This document shows, piece after piece, positions 27,020 to 36,921 of a DNA stretch of 38,322 nt. The stretch is from contig JAGHIZ010000050.1 of NCBI GenBank assembly GCA_017886875.1, positions 1 through 38,322 of the forward strand, given 5' to 3'. Origin of the DNA: Butyricicoccus sp. GTDB lineage: Bacteria > Bacillota > Clostridia > Oscillospirales > Butyricicoccaceae. Position 1 is the first letter of the stretch, and each line of letters begins with the position of its first letter. Both the position numbers and the translations under genes were made by a program. Below the pieces are notes generated by a model. That model was given only the letters and a program-made list of their open reading frames with translations, ran no database searches and was not told the DNA's origin.

Positions 27020-27760
27020 ATGTCACAGGTAGATGGTAGTATTGATATTAAATTTAATGGAACACAAGAGGCTTTAAACAAACTTGAATGTTTTATGAAT
27101 GAAAATCTATCAAATTTTCGTTCCTTTTCATATTATGCTTCTGAATACGATGAGGAAAATCAAGAATTATATTTGGATTTATATGTGGATCCATACGATA
27201 TTTTTTACTTTTTGGGGCTTATTGTAGCAAATATACCAGAAGTAGGTTTTTCAGGTGTAACAGTTTTGGATTTTATAGGTTCTGGTGGGGCATATTATGC
27301 AGAATATAATCATAAAGCTGGAGATGCAATGATGTCATTTGAAGATGGTTATGATACTGATTACATTAATGATATTGATGATATTGAGTTTAACCTCGAA
27401 TTAACATATAATTCAGAAGATGATGATAAAATAGAAAAATTTATTGAAGAATGTACACTTCCTATGATAGATGAAAGCGAAGAAAATGCTTATGAATATT
27501 GTTATGAAAAAGAATATTTTATCTATGAAAAGGACTCTGGATATATTATGTTTAAATCTTTTATGTCAACAACAGAGCAACTGAAAACTTTAATCGATGG
27601 TTTACAAAAATTATCAACTCAAGTTGATGATTTAGAAGGTGAGGCTTATTTTTTAACAAGAGATAATGATTTAGTTATTATAAGTATTACACCTAATAAG
27701 GGTTTGTCAAGTTTTATTATTCCAGTAGAATACACACAAACATCTTATTTTGATGAATAA
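27020..27760 (+). CDS. Acidic protein of unknown function
   Basis: A 246-aa, strongly acidic cytoplasmic protein with no signal peptide or membrane segment. ATG 27020 is chosen because AGGAGAG (27005-27011) is 8 nt upstream; GTG 27011 overlaps it. Two halves look alike in pattern: each starts with a charged beta strand (IDIKFNGTQEALNKLECFM; IEFNLELTYNSEDDDKIEKF), then a helix, an acidic strand (DEENQELYLDLYVDPYD; YEKDSGYIMFKSFMS) and another helix. This suggests an internal duplication. The product is not recognised. It is a single-gene unit, closed by a terminator shared with the convergent J-protein gene; no functional link to its neighbours can be shown. Confidence 0.75.
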   Translation: MSQVDGSIDIKFNGTQEALNKLECFMNENLSNFRSFSYYASEYDEENQELYLDLYVDPYDIFYFLGLIVANIPEVGFSGVTVLDFIGSGGAYYAEYNHKAGDAMMSFEDGYDTDYINDIDDIEFNLELTYNSEDDDKIEKFIEECTLPMIDESEENAYEYCYEKEYFIYEKDSGYIMFKSFMSTTEQLKTLIDGLQKLSTQVDDLEGEAYFLTRDNDLVIISITPNKGLSSFIIPVEYTQTSYFDE

Positions 27761-27786
27761 AAAATTCACCTTTAAGGTGGATTTTT
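27760..27786. terminator. Bidirectional terminator between the acidic protein and J-protein genes
   Basis: The stem (27760-27772 with 27774-27786) centres on CACCTT-T-AAGGTG, with A and T runs at either end. It can end transcription from both sides. Confidence 0.8.
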
Positions 27787-27803
27787 TGCAGTCCAATTAT
27801 AAA

Positions 27804-30791
27804 TCATATGTTAATCAATTCATTATAAATATCATTATAACTTTTTTGTTTTTTGTTTGTTATGGTTGCATCTGAAAATTCCGCAAACCTATCAATAACA
27901 ATAGAGGGATTTTCAATATTAACTAAAAGTAAATCTAAATAATATCTAAAACGCATTAAATCATAATGAATATTATAATATATTGTTCTTATATTACATA
28001 TTGTTTCCATAGGGTCTTTACCTTCTGCGTCAAGATATGCCCAAAAATCATATACTAAACAATCAGCTCTTTTTTCATCATCAATAAGATAGAAAAGTGC
28101 ATATTTACCGTCTTCTTGCAACAAAAATAAATGTGTTTTATTTTGCCATGAAAGTTTTATATATTTTAAATTATTGTTTAGTAAATTGTATAAAGCTGTT
28201 TGAAGTTGTTCCTGATTGGTTCTTGATATAGGAATATCATTTTTTATACCATTTGTATCAACTGACACCATATTATTAGGAATTATAGGGATAGTAAAAC
28301 GACGATTTATAACCGTTTCATTATTCATAATTCTTTCTGGTTTAAACTCACCTAATTTCAGTTTATCCATAAAATATCCTTGTGATTTATCATGTAAATG
28401 CACATTATAAGACCAAAAATACTCCCCATTTATAAAACTATCTGGCGAGCAACCATGTCCAAACTGATAAAGTATTTTACATAATCTATTTACAAGTATA
28501 TTAGGTTGCTGAAAAACTTCAAAATTTGCAAGTTTTGAATATGAAAATGGTACATATACTATATCTTTTGTATCAACAGTGACATAAAATTTGGGTATTG
28601 AAAGCAAAACACTATGAACTGTATCTTTATCGTTGAAATGTATACAAGCATAGTTATTATTTGATTTTAATAATACTAATGTTTCAGACTGCCAAGAAAA
28701 TTCAAGTCTTGAAAGCTTATCTTCAGCAAAGAGATTTAAGTAATTTTCAGCATCTTCATAACTCACATTTGAAATTTCTTCTGGTGGAGATAGCTTTGGT
28801 TGTGCATAAATAATATTTGGTAAACGATTTAATAAAGATACATCTGCCACTTTTTTCTCTATCTGGTTGGATAATAACTCTTTTGCAATAGAAATAGCTG
28901 TTTTTTCATCTGGTATATTTTCATAAACACCTGATGGCATAAGTATTTTATCTTTTAGGGTATGTTTATAAAATAATAAAGTTTGGTCAGGTAATGACCA
29001 GCTACAGCTATATAAATCTATGTCATTTTCTGCATATATTTCAATGGTATCAATATATAATTCTTCTTCAATAAAATCTTCTTGATAGTATTTATCAGCT
29101 AGAGTTTGAGCTATCTCTATATCCAAATGGGGTAGTCTTGATGTTATTTGTTGTAAACATTCGTTATAGTCTTCGTTAGTTTCAATAAATGGTATTACAA
29201 CTGGAAGTAATAAGAAAAACTCTGTTGAATTTTGCAAACTCTTAACATCTTCCCATAATAAAAATTGGTCATAATGCTCTATTCCATCTATAAAAAATTC
29301 TGCATATCTTCTATGTAATTTAATATTTATTTCTCTATTTCCAAAGTAAATTGTTATATTATTGTAATGTTCAATATAAGATTTAGCCCATTTTTCAGAA
29401 AACGGCAAATAATTTTCTAAAATATTATTTATACTATAAAATCTATTAAATGCTATATTAAGCCAATATCTTAAAAATGGTCGATTTGATATATCTGGTT
29501 TTGAAAAATCTGTATTGTTTTCATCTTCATTAAATTCAGCATCTACTATAATTTCTTGTTTGCGATTTTTAATCTGTTTTATTATATTTTCAGCATTAAA
29601 GCAGTCTAAATGTTTTTTATAAAATTCCTCTAACTGCTCTAAAAAAATCATATTATTAGGTAAAGCAATCCAATATGTAATATGGTTTTTTATAAAATGC
29701 CTTTGCTGTAATGCCCTTTGTACTTTTTCATTTGCAAAAAAATCAAAAATAAATTGTGGTTCTAAAATATTCCTTGCAACCATTCTTTGATATTGTTCAT
29801 GTAATTTGGTAACATCAAGATAGTTTTCTGGTTTTTGTATATCTTTCATTTTATCTTGAAGGATTTCTTTGATTTCACCATATAAAATTTTACTTCTGCC
29901 AAACTGTGCACTATCAAGCTGAAATGTTTTCCATATAAAATGATATAAATCATCAGGCAAATTTGTATTTTTAATAAAACGTGTGATAAGTTTTATTGAA
30001 GAAATATAACGTTCAGTTTCATTATATTTTCTTTCTTCACAACGTTCTTTAATATAAGTGTTTACATAACGCCCGAAAATATATTCAGCCTCATCTTTTG
30101 TTATATCATTCCATATATTTTCATTTGCTAATTTGTTTAAATGATGGTACTCACAAAAACTAATTTGCATTGCAAGCTCATTACCTACTGGAACTTTTGG
30201 CATTTTACTGATGTTAAAAATCTCTTTAATATCGGATAAGCCATCAAATTCTATTTCACTTGTAAATTGATAATAAGCAGAAATATCACCACTTGGCAAA
30301 ACAACAGCATAAACCGCATTTAAAGGGTTTAAAAATTCTTTATTAGAGGTAGTATTCCTTATTTGCTCAAGGAGTTTAGATGTAAATGCCTTGTCCCTCC
30401 AAACATCTAAAAATACATCTGATGTAAAGTATTTATACCAAATTTTTGTATCTTTTCGCTTTTGTGTGGTGTAAATTTCTAAAAAACTTTCTATTGCATT
30501 TGTAATTTCAGGTGTAGTTTCGAATGTTTTATTTGTTAACTGCCAATCGTCTATTTCTGGTTTAATATTTGTATTATTTGCTATTTGTTCATCACAAAAG
30601 ATTTCATCTTCTATATCACTTTGTATATCTTCTGCTTGTTTTAGTGCTTGCTCATATGCTTTACGTAATTTTAAAAATTCTTGTGGTTTTTCCTCTGGGT
30701 GATATAGTTTAGATTTTTCAGCATATGCTTTTTTTATCTCGTTGATTTCATTTGTAGGATTTATATTTAATATTTGCCAGCATGACTGCAT
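27804..30791 (-). CDS. Large J-domain co-chaperone with HPE in place of HPD
   Basis: A 995-aa protein. Residues 1-55 form a short J domain (CWQILNINPTNEINEIKKAY, then LYHPEEKPQEFLKLRKAYEQ). The HPD tripeptide needed by classical J proteins to stimulate Hsp70 reads His31-Pro32-Glu33. The remaining 900 residues match nothing I recognise and show no membrane helix. Near the C terminus two units resemble each other (LSRLEFSWQSETLVLLKS with NYACIHFND; LKYIKLSWQNKTHLFLLQE with KYALFYLIDD), so part of the protein is repeated. The gene starts 2 nt after the hscC stop. Its GAGGAGGA ribosome binding site encodes the end of HscC, so the two proteins are likely made together. In E. coli, HscC works with short J proteins (DjlB/DjlC) having similarly atypical J domains; this protein is about twice as long. 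Confidence 0.8.
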   Translation of the reverse strand: MQSCWQILNINPTNEINEIKKAYAEKSKLYHPEEKPQEFLKLRKAYEQALKQAEDIQSDIEDEIFCDEQIANNTNIKPEIDDWQLTNKTFETTPEITNAIESFLEIYTTQKRKDTKIWYKYFTSDVFLDVWRDKAFTSKLLEQIRNTTSNKEFLNPLNAVYAVVLPSGDISAYYQFTSEIEFDGLSDIKEIFNISKMPKVPVGNELAMQISFCEYHHLNKLANENIWNDITKDEAEYIFGRYVNTYIKERCEERKYNETERYISSIKLITRFIKNTNLPDDLYHFIWKTFQLDSAQFGRSKILYGEIKEILQDKMKDIQKPENYLDVTKLHEQYQRMVARNILEPQFIFDFFANEKVQRALQQRHFIKNHITYWIALPNNMIFLEQLEEFYKKHLDCFNAENIIKQIKNRKQEIIVDAEFNEDENNTDFSKPDISNRPFLRYWLNIAFNRFYSINNILENYLPFSEKWAKSYIEHYNNITIYFGNREINIKLHRRYAEFFIDGIEHYDQFLLWEDVKSLQNSTEFFLLLPVVIPFIETNEDYNECLQQITSRLPHLDIEIAQTLADKYYQEDFIEEELYIDTIEIYAENDIDLYSCSWSLPDQTLLFYKHTLKDKILMPSGVYENIPDEKTAISIAKELLSNQIEKKVADVSLLNRLPNIIYAQPKLSPPEEISNVSYEDAENYLNLFAEDKLSRLEFSWQSETLVLLKSNNNYACIHFNDKDTVHSVLLSIPKFYVTVDTKDIVYVPFSYSKLANFEVFQQPNILVNRLCKILYQFGHGCSPDSFINGEYFWSYNVHLHDKSQGYFMDKLKLGEFKPERIMNNETVINRRFTIPIIPNNMVSVDTNGIKNDIPISRTNQEQLQTALYNLLNNNLKYIKLSWQNKTHLFLLQEDGKYALFYLIDDEKRADCLVYDFWAYLDAEGKDPMETICNIRTIYYNIHYDLMRFRYYLDLLLVNIENPSIVIDRFAEFSDATITNKKQKSYNDIYNELINI

Positions 30792-30793
30792 TT

Positions 30794-32512
30794 TTATTCC
30801 TCCTCATCTTGCCAAAAATCTAAATAATTAGGTTTATTATAAATAATATCTTTTATTTGTTCAATCTCATCTTGAATAAATAATTGCTGTCTTTTTTGAA
30901 TAATAAGGCTATCCGGTTCAAATGTGCTTTCATAGTATGAAATTAAATATATAATACGTTCTTTTTCATTTATCCCAGCGTGTGGATATAGAGAAACTAA
31001 CTCATTTAATAAACTATAAGTTTGTAAATCAATATCAGGCTGATAAAGTAATTTCTTTTGATTTTCTTTTGCTCGTTCCAAATCTTTTTCAGATAAATTA
31101 ATATTTGGATTTAATATAATTTTATTATTACAATCGCCACTACTGCTTTTCACTGAAACAGATAATATACCGTTTATATCATATGAAAAAGTGACCAATC
31201 CCCATTGATATCCAGCTTTATCTGGTGGAACACTTATTTCTATTTGTCCAAGTTTTTTATTTTTTGCTGTGTAATATTCTTCACCCTCAAAAATTTCAAA
31301 GTTCAAAATTTCTTGACCATCTACGGAAGTATAAAATTTTCTTGTATGTGCACATGGTAACATGCTATTTCTAGGGATAATTATTTCCATATGTGGAATT
31401 TGCAAATTATATCTTGTATAACTAGCAATACCCAAAGAAAAAGGGCAAACATCAGTCATAACAATATCTTGTAGCTGTTCAGCTCTGGATTTAATGCCTA
31501 AGTAAACACCTAAACCACTTGAAACTAAAAAGTCTGGATTTTCTGGAATAGTAGGAGTTTTTGAAAATAACTGTGTTAAAAAGTCTTGTAAGATTACAAA
31601 TTTAGCTGAACCACCAATCAAAATTACATCTTGAACTTTAACTTTTCGCATACAGTTTTTAATTGCATTTCTAATAACAAGTTCAACACGTTCTAATACA
31701 GGTTTGCAATTTTCAAAAATATCAGAACGTGAAAATTTAGAAGTTAAAATATCATTTTTTCTTTTCAGCTCAATCTTAACAGTTTCTTGTTTTGCGATAA
31801 GTTGTTTTAGTTCTTCTGCTTGACTGAATAAAATAGATTTTTCATCATTGCTTATAAGTTCAGAAATTTTATGCTGTTTACAAAATTCGTTAACAATAAT
31901 ATCGCTAAAATCATTACCACCTAAATTATTATCGCCTGAAATACCAATTATTTCAATTATATTTTCAAAGCAATCTACAATACTAACATCTAATGTACCT
32001 CCACCCATATCAATTATCATAATACAGCCATCTTTTTTATGATTATAAATCTGATAATATAATGCTGCGGCAGATGGTTCATTTATAAGCCTTTCTACTT
32101 TAATCCCTGCAAGCTCTGCTGCACGTTTTGTTGCACAGCGTTTATTATCATCAAAATATGCAGGAACACTTATTACAGCCTCATCAATTTGTTCATTTAA
32201 GTAATTTTGAGCATCATTAACTAATATTTGTATAACAAAGGCAGATAATTCTTCTGGAGTGAATGTTTTATCACCAAGTAATATTTCTTTATCACTTCCC
32301 ATAAGAAGTTTAAAAGATGTAGCAGTATTATCTGGATAAAACATTTTATATTGCTTTGCATATTTACCTACAATAATTTTATTATTATCATAATAAACTG
32401 CACTAGGTGTCATATATTCACCAAATTGATTAGGAATATGAATAATTTCACCGTTTTTGTATGTACAAACCAAACTATTAGTTGTACCTAAATCAATACC
32501 AATCAAAGCCAT
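30794..32512 (-). CDS. hscC: HscC-type specialised Hsp70 chaperone
   Basis: A 572-aa Hsp70, shorter than DnaK (about 610-640 aa). The ATPase domain is intact: phosphate 1 GIDLGTTNSLVC, connect-1 region with LINEPSAAALYY, phosphate 2 MIIDMGGGTLDVSIVD and the adenosine motif VILIGGSAKF. The linker leads to DVCPFSLGIASY, as in HscC proteins. The substrate-binding beta domain follows, then a reduced helical region ending in an acidic tail (DFWQDEEE) without the DnaK EEVD-like end. GGGGGGA lies 8 nt upstream of ATG. It is the first gene of a two-gene unit with the divergent J protein. No grpE is nearby. The clients are unknown. Confidence 0.9.
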   Translation of the reverse strand: MALIGIDLGTTNSLVCTYKNGEIIHIPNQFGEYMTPSAVYYDNNKIIVGKYAKQYKMFYPDNTATSFKLLMGSDKEILLGDKTFTPEELSAFVIQILVNDAQNYLNEQIDEAVISVPAYFDDNKRCATKRAAELAGIKVERLINEPSAAALYYQIYNHKKDGCIMIIDMGGGTLDVSIVDCFENIIEIIGISGDNNLGGNDFSDIIVNEFCKQHKISELISNDEKSILFSQAEELKQLIAKQETVKIELKRKNDILTSKFSRSDIFENCKPVLERVELVIRNAIKNCMRKVKVQDVILIGGSAKFVILQDFLTQLFSKTPTIPENPDFLVSSGLGVYLGIKSRAEQLQDIVMTDVCPFSLGIASYTRYNLQIPHMEIIIPRNSMLPCAHTRKFYTSVDGQEILNFEIFEGEEYYTAKNKKLGQIEISVPPDKAGYQWGLVTFSYDINGILSVSVKSSSGDCNNKIILNPNINLSEKDLERAKENQKKLLYQPDIDLQTYSLLNELVSLYPHAGINEKERIIYLISYYESTFEPDSLIIQKRQQLFIQDEIEQIKDIIYNKPNYLDFWQDEEE

Positions 32513-32632
32513 TTGTAAATTCCCCCCTTACTATATTTTACATGTTGAGTTTGATTTTATAATAGCATATAATTATTAAGTTTTCTATTATAAAAAGTGA
32601 GTATTTAACAAAAGATATTTCACATATAACAT

Positions 32633-32666
32633 AAAAAAGTCTTAGAACTTTCGTTCTAAGACTTTT
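32633..32666 (-). terminator. Terminator of the sucrose operon
   Basis: A 14-bp perfect stem (32635-32648 with 32653-32666) and a 4-nt loop. On the minus strand it is followed by six T, 9 nt after the scrK stop. Confidence 0.85.
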
Positions 32667-32674
32667 GCTTTATA

Positions 32675-33613
32675 TTACATTTCATCAAGTGTTGCCATAA
32701 CAGCACCTTTTTTAGATACTGTAAGAGAAGCATATTTTGCAGAGAATTTCAGATAATCTTCTAAATTCTTGTCAGTTAATGCTGATAAATCGGTTATGTT
32801 ATCTCTTGTAAGCTGATATAATAATGAGCCGATAAAAGAATCACCTGCACCAGTTGTATCCACTACATTGACTTTTAAGCTTTCAGTTTGTGCAAAACTA
32901 TTTTTGGTGTATATAGCTGAGCCTTCACTTCCTCTAGTAATAAGCACTAGCTTACAGCCCATATTTAAAAGCTTTTGTGCTGCTTCTTTTTCGTTTTTGC
33001 AATCTGTTACAAACTCTATTTCATCATCAGATAGCTTGATTATATCGGCATATGGCAGAAACTCACGAATAGCCTTTTGACAATCTTCTGGACTATTCCA
33101 AAGAGGCAAACGCACATTTGGGTCAAAAGAAATAAATGCACCAGCTTTTTTAGCAAGCTCTATTGCTTTTTTATGTGCATATTTAACAGGCATTTCCACA
33201 AGGTCAACCGAACAAAAATGTAAAACATATGTATTTGTAAACATATCTTCGGTTATTTGCTCATCAGATAAAAATAAATCGGCTGATGGATTTCTATAAA
33301 AAGAAAATTCTCTGTTACCTGTTTTATCAAGAGATACAAAAGCTAAACCAGTATTAGCCTTGTCAGTGCGGAAAATATAAGATGTATCAACACCATTTTG
33401 TTTTAAAACATTTAAAATATGAGTGCCAAATGCATCTACACCAACCTGTGAAATCATAGCTGCATCTAAACCTAAACGAGCCGCAGCAGTTACCACATTT
33501 GCAGGAGCTCCACCTGCCACACGTTCAAAATCAGTTACTTCATCTAGTGAACAGCCTTTTTGTTTTGGTATAAAATCAATTAAAAGTTCACCGATAGACA
33601 GAATTTTTTTCAT
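32675..33613 (-). CDS. scrK: Fructokinase (PfkB family)
   Basis: A 312-aa ribokinase-family sugar kinase that phosphorylates the fructose released by ScrB. It begins ILSIGELLIDFIP, contains the N-terminal family signature GGAPANVVTAAARLG and the C-terminal ATP/catalytic motif VDTTGAGDSFIGSLLYQ, where the Asp of GAGD is the general base. AAAGGA, overlapping the end of the GH32 gene, precedes its ATG; the genes are 6 nt apart. Last gene of the sucrose operon, followed at once by a terminator. Other PfkB sugars are possible, but the operon makes fructose by far the best call. Confidence 0.9.
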   Translation of the reverse strand: MKKILSIGELLIDFIPKQKGCSLDEVTDFERVAGGAPANVVTAAARLGLDAAMISQVGVDAFGTHILNVLKQNGVDTSYIFRTDKANTGLAFVSLDKTGNREFSFYRNPSADLFLSDEQITEDMFTNTYVLHFCSVDLVEMPVKYAHKKAIELAKKAGAFISFDPNVRLPLWNSPEDCQKAIREFLPYADIIKLSDDEIEFVTDCKNEKEAAQKLLNMGCKLVLITRGSEGSAIYTKNSFAQTESLKVNVVDTTGAGDSFIGSLLYQLTRDNITDLSALTDKNLEDYLKFSAKYASLTVSKKGAVMATLDEM

Positions 33614-33619
33614 TTTTAT

Positions 33620-34999
33620 CTAATCCTTTACTATATTTAAAGATTTCATTTCCCAGATATTCGCATTTCCATGCTCAGGCAGTACAATGCCTGTATCTTT
33701 TGGGTAATATCTTGTAGAAAGTACCTTTTCACCGCCGTTTATAAATATTTCTACAGCTGATGTATCGGCTAAAATACGCAAGAAGTTTATATTAGAAACA
33801 TCAACTTTTCTTGTATTTCTACCATTTCCGCCATTTATATGAGTTATAGAAAGTAAATCTTCTGACCATTCAATAACTAAAGCATTTCTTATTATAATTC
33901 TGCCACTTTGTGAACATCTATATTCTAAATCAAATACAGTTGCATCTTGTGGTTTTATCTCTTTGCCTCTTAATTTATTTATCTCTATCACAGGATATCT
34001 ATAAATAGTCTTTCCTGAACGTTTTAAAGTGCAAAGAGAAGTTAAACAGTGTTGCCAATTTTCAGTTGGATTTTTATAATCTGCATCAGGCATACCAAAC
34101 CAGCCAAGCATAAAATATCTTTGCCCATCTGTAAAGGTTTGAGGTGCATAAAAGTCAAAACCGAAATCCAATTCTTGAAACTCGCCTAATTTATATTCAT
34201 TTCTAAAATCCCCATATAGTGGGAAATAACCACAGCTATAAATATTTTGATAGTGATTACCTTGTTTTTTAACGCCTTGAGGTGAGCAAACTAAAAACCA
34301 CATACCATCAAGATAAAATAAATCTGGACATTCCCACATATAACCAAAAGTTTCATTTGTTGAAATAGTATTTATATGCTTCCAATCAAATTTATTTTCA
34401 GACTCGAATACTAAAAGTACGCCTTTATCCTGTTTAGTTCTAGCTCCCTGTACCATATAGTATTTATTTTCATATTTAAATACTTTAGGGTCACGAACAT
34501 GAAGTGTTAAATTTTCAGGATAATCAGTGTTTTTCATTAAAAGCTTTTTATAATCTACTGAAACACCGTCAGAACTTACCGCTAAAACTGTGTTATGCTC
34601 TCTACCAGAGTTTACATAATCAAAATTGCCATCTAATTTTACATTTCCAGTATAATATAAATACATTTTATCGTTTTCAATAAGTGCTGAGCCTGAATAA
34701 ACACCATGCACATCAAAAGGCTGGTCTGGATACATAATAATCGGCATTTGCTCCCAAGTTAATAGGTCTTTAGAGCGATAATGTCCCCAGTGTTTTACTC
34801 CACCATCAGCATTAAAAGGTGAATACTGATAAAACACATGATAATATTCACCCATTTTACAAAGTCCATTAGGGTCATTGAGCCAACCCACAGGCGGCAT
34901 TAAATGAAAGTTTAATCTATAATTATCATTTGAAAAATCAGCATTTTTTTCAGTTTGTTCAGCTAATTTTTTTAAATCACGATATAATGCATTACTCAT
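33620..34999 (-). CDS. scrB: Sucrose-6-phosphate hydrolase (GH32)
   Basis: A 459-aa intracellular invertase that cleaves sucrose-6-phosphate to glucose-6-phosphate and fructose. GH32 motifs: GWLNDPNG with nucleophile D42, HVRDPKVF for transition-state binding and MWECPDLF with the acid/base Glu. A C-terminal beta-sandwich (about 345-459) completes the family architecture. There is no signal peptide, which fits a PTS-delivered phosphorylated substrate. The length is slightly under the usual 480-490 aa. GGAG lies upstream, and scrA ends 12 nt before the start. Confidence 0.93.
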   Translation of the reverse strand: MSNALYRDLKKLAEQTEKNADFSNDNYRLNFHLMPPVGWLNDPNGLCKMGEYYHVFYQYSPFNADGGVKHWGHYRSKDLLTWEQMPIIMYPDQPFDVHGVYSGSALIENDKMYLYYTGNVKLDGNFDYVNSGREHNTVLAVSSDGVSVDYKKLLMKNTDYPENLTLHVRDPKVFKYENKYYMVQGARTKQDKGVLLVFESENKFDWKHINTISTNETFGYMWECPDLFYLDGMWFLVCSPQGVKKQGNHYQNIYSCGYFPLYGDFRNEYKLGEFQELDFGFDFYAPQTFTDGQRYFMLGWFGMPDADYKNPTENWQHCLTSLCTLKRSGKTIYRYPVIEINKLRGKEIKPQDATVFDLEYRCSQSGRIIIRNALVIEWSEDLLSITHINGGNGRNTRKVDVSNINFLRILADTSAVEIFINGGEKVLSTRYYPKDTGIVLPEHGNANIWEMKSLNIVKD

Positions 35000-35011
35000 A
35001 AAATTTACTCC

Positions 35012-36871
35012 TTATTTTAGAGTTAAAATTCTAGTGTTACAAGGTTTAACTTCACCGAAAATAGGTTCAACATCGGTGTAATCATCGGAATTTGTACCAA
35101 TAACAGGTGTTATAGTTTTATAACCAGCTTTTTCAATCGCCTTTTTATCAAATTCGATTAGCAAATCGCCAGCGGAAACTTTATCGCCCTCAGCCACATG
35201 ACTTTTGTAATGTTGACCGTTTAATTCTACGGTGTCAATACCAATGTGAACTAAGAGTTCTGCACCATTTTCGCATAAAAGACCGATTGCATGACCAAGT
35301 AAAGCTGTAACTTCTGCGTCACATGGTGCATACAGTTTACCCTCAGTTGGTATAATTGCTACACCCTTACCCAAGCTTTCAGAAGAAAATGCAGGGTCAT
35401 TTGTTTCAGCAAGGCTAACTGCTTTACCGTTTAAAGGTGCTAGAATTTCATCTTTTTCAGCTTTTTTAACTTCTAATTTTGCCCCTTTGCTTTCTTCGCC
35501 AGTGCCTAAAATCCAAGATACAATAAATGCAACTACTGCTGCAATACCAATAGTTATAATATACTGTACTGGTCTGTGTAAATTAAGTAATATACCGAAA
35601 ATACCAGTAACACCAGTACCAGTAGCACCTAAACCAACAATAGATGCATATAATGCACCACAAGCACCACCAATAGAGCCTGCTATAAATGGACGGAAGA
35701 AACGCATATTTACACCAAAGATAGCTGGTTCAGTTATACCCATAAATGCGGAAAGTGAAGCAGGAAGTGCCATTGCTTTTAATTTCTTATTTTGAGTTTT
35801 TAAAGCAACTGCTAAAGCTGCACTACCTTGTGCAACATTTGCAGCACTTGCAAGCGGTAACCAGAAAGTCATACCATAACTGCTTATTTGCCCTAAATCT
35901 ATAATTGTATACATATGATGTATACCAGATACAACGGTTGTTGCATAAAGACCACCCATAATAAATGAACCAACACCAAAAGGCAGAGCAATAAGCATTT
36001 GTACACCGTTTATAATGGAATTTTCAATAGTTGTAAATATTGGTCCAATAGCTGCAAGAGTTAAATAACCAGTTACAAATACAGAAACAAGAGGAGTTAC
36101 AAATAAATCGAACATAGGAGGCACGATTTTATGTAATTTCTTTTCAATAGTGCTCATTAGCCAAACAGAAATAATAACAGGAATTACATGTCCCTGATAA
36201 CCTACAAGTGGAATTTCATATAAACCAAAGAATACTGACTGATATGTATGAACACCCTCTGTTGCAACCGTCCAAGCATTTTGAAGATTAGGGTGAAGCA
36301 TAATCATACCAATAACCGCACCTAAAAAAGGATTACCGCCGAAAACTTTAGCTGCTGAGAATGCAATTAAAATTGGTAGAAATGTATAAGCGACATTTGA
36401 GAATAAATCTGCAAACACAAACAAAGAACTTGTGTTATCAAGAGTGATAAAACCATTGTTTATCATAAACTTTAGTGACTCCATAATACCCATTAGGAAA
36501 CCAGAAGCCACAATAGCTGGAATAATAGGTACAAAAATATCACCTAAAGTTTTAATTGCACGTTTAAACCAATGAATGTTTTGTGCAGCTTGTGCTTTTG
36601 CCTCATCTTTACTAACAGCAGAAGCACCAGAAACCTTGATAAACTCATCATAAACCTTGTTTACAGTACCTGTGCCAAAGATAACTTGAAGCTGACCTTG
36701 AGCGACAAAAACGCCTTGAACTCCGTCAACATCTTCCAGTTTTTCCTTGTCTACAAGATTACTATCAGATAGTACAAGCCTTAAACGAGTTGCACAGTGA
36801 GCAGCAGAAATTACATTTTCTTTGCCACCTATGCAAGATAGGGTATCGAGTGCGATTTTACCATAATCCAT
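35012..36871 (-). CDS. scrA: Sucrose PTS transporter, fused EIIBCA
   Basis: A 619-aa glucose-superfamily PTS permease that imports sucrose and phosphorylates it on C6. EIIB is at the N terminus with phosphorylated Cys26 in AAHCATRLRL. EIIC (about 105-460) has many membrane segments and the loop FMGITEPAIFGVNMRF. A C-terminal Crr-like EIIA (about 480-615) carries the His in LLVHIGIDTVEL. ATG 36871 is chosen because AGAGGG is 7 nt upstream; the in-frame ATG 36889 overlaps no site. Having EIIA fused means no separate EIIA-Glc is needed. Sucrose specificity comes from adjacent scrB and scrK. A cre-like site and a promoter precede it. Confidence 0.9.
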   Translation of the reverse strand: MDYGKIALDTLSCIGGKENVISAAHCATRLRLVLSDSNLVDKEKLEDVDGVQGVFVAQGQLQVIFGTGTVNKVYDEFIKVSGASAVSKDEAKAQAAQNIHWFKRAIKTLGDIFVPIIPAIVASGFLMGIMESLKFMINNGFITLDNTSSLFVFADLFSNVAYTFLPILIAFSAAKVFGGNPFLGAVIGMIMLHPNLQNAWTVATEGVHTYQSVFFGLYEIPLVGYQGHVIPVIISVWLMSTIEKKLHKIVPPMFDLFVTPLVSVFVTGYLTLAAIGPIFTTIENSIINGVQMLIALPFGVGSFIMGGLYATTVVSGIHHMYTIIDLGQISSYGMTFWLPLASAANVAQGSAALAVALKTQNKKLKAMALPASLSAFMGITEPAIFGVNMRFFRPFIAGSIGGACGALYASIVGLGATGTGVTGIFGILLNLHRPVQYIITIGIAAVVAFIVSWILGTGEESKGAKLEVKKAEKDEILAPLNGKAVSLAETNDPAFSSESLGKGVAIIPTEGKLYAPCDAEVTALLGHAIGLLCENGAELLVHIGIDTVELNGQHYKSHVAEGDKVSAGDLLIEFDKKAIEKAGYKTITPVIGTNSDDYTDVEPIFGEVKPCNTRILTLK

Positions 36872-36892
36872 AAATTTTCCCTCTTTCATTTT

Positions 36893-36907
36893 ATGAAATC
36901 GTTTTCA
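36893..36907 (-). promoter_or_regulatory. cre-like / LacI-type operator in the scrA leader
   Basis: On the plus strand ATGAAATCGTTTTCA matches the published Bacillota cre consensus WTGNAANCGNWNNCA at every position. It lies just downstream of the expected scrA transcription start. It could serve CcpA (carbon catabolite repression) or ScrR, since both are LacI-family proteins. Confidence 0.6.
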
Positions 36908-36921
36908 CAATTTATGCAATA

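Noticed and set aside
35487-35795. Plus-strand open frame of 102 codons inside scrA
   Set aside because: Antisense to a well-conserved membrane domain, no ribosome binding site and no family pattern; a shadow frame. The same applies to similar frames opposite pulA, malQ and the GH13_20 gene.
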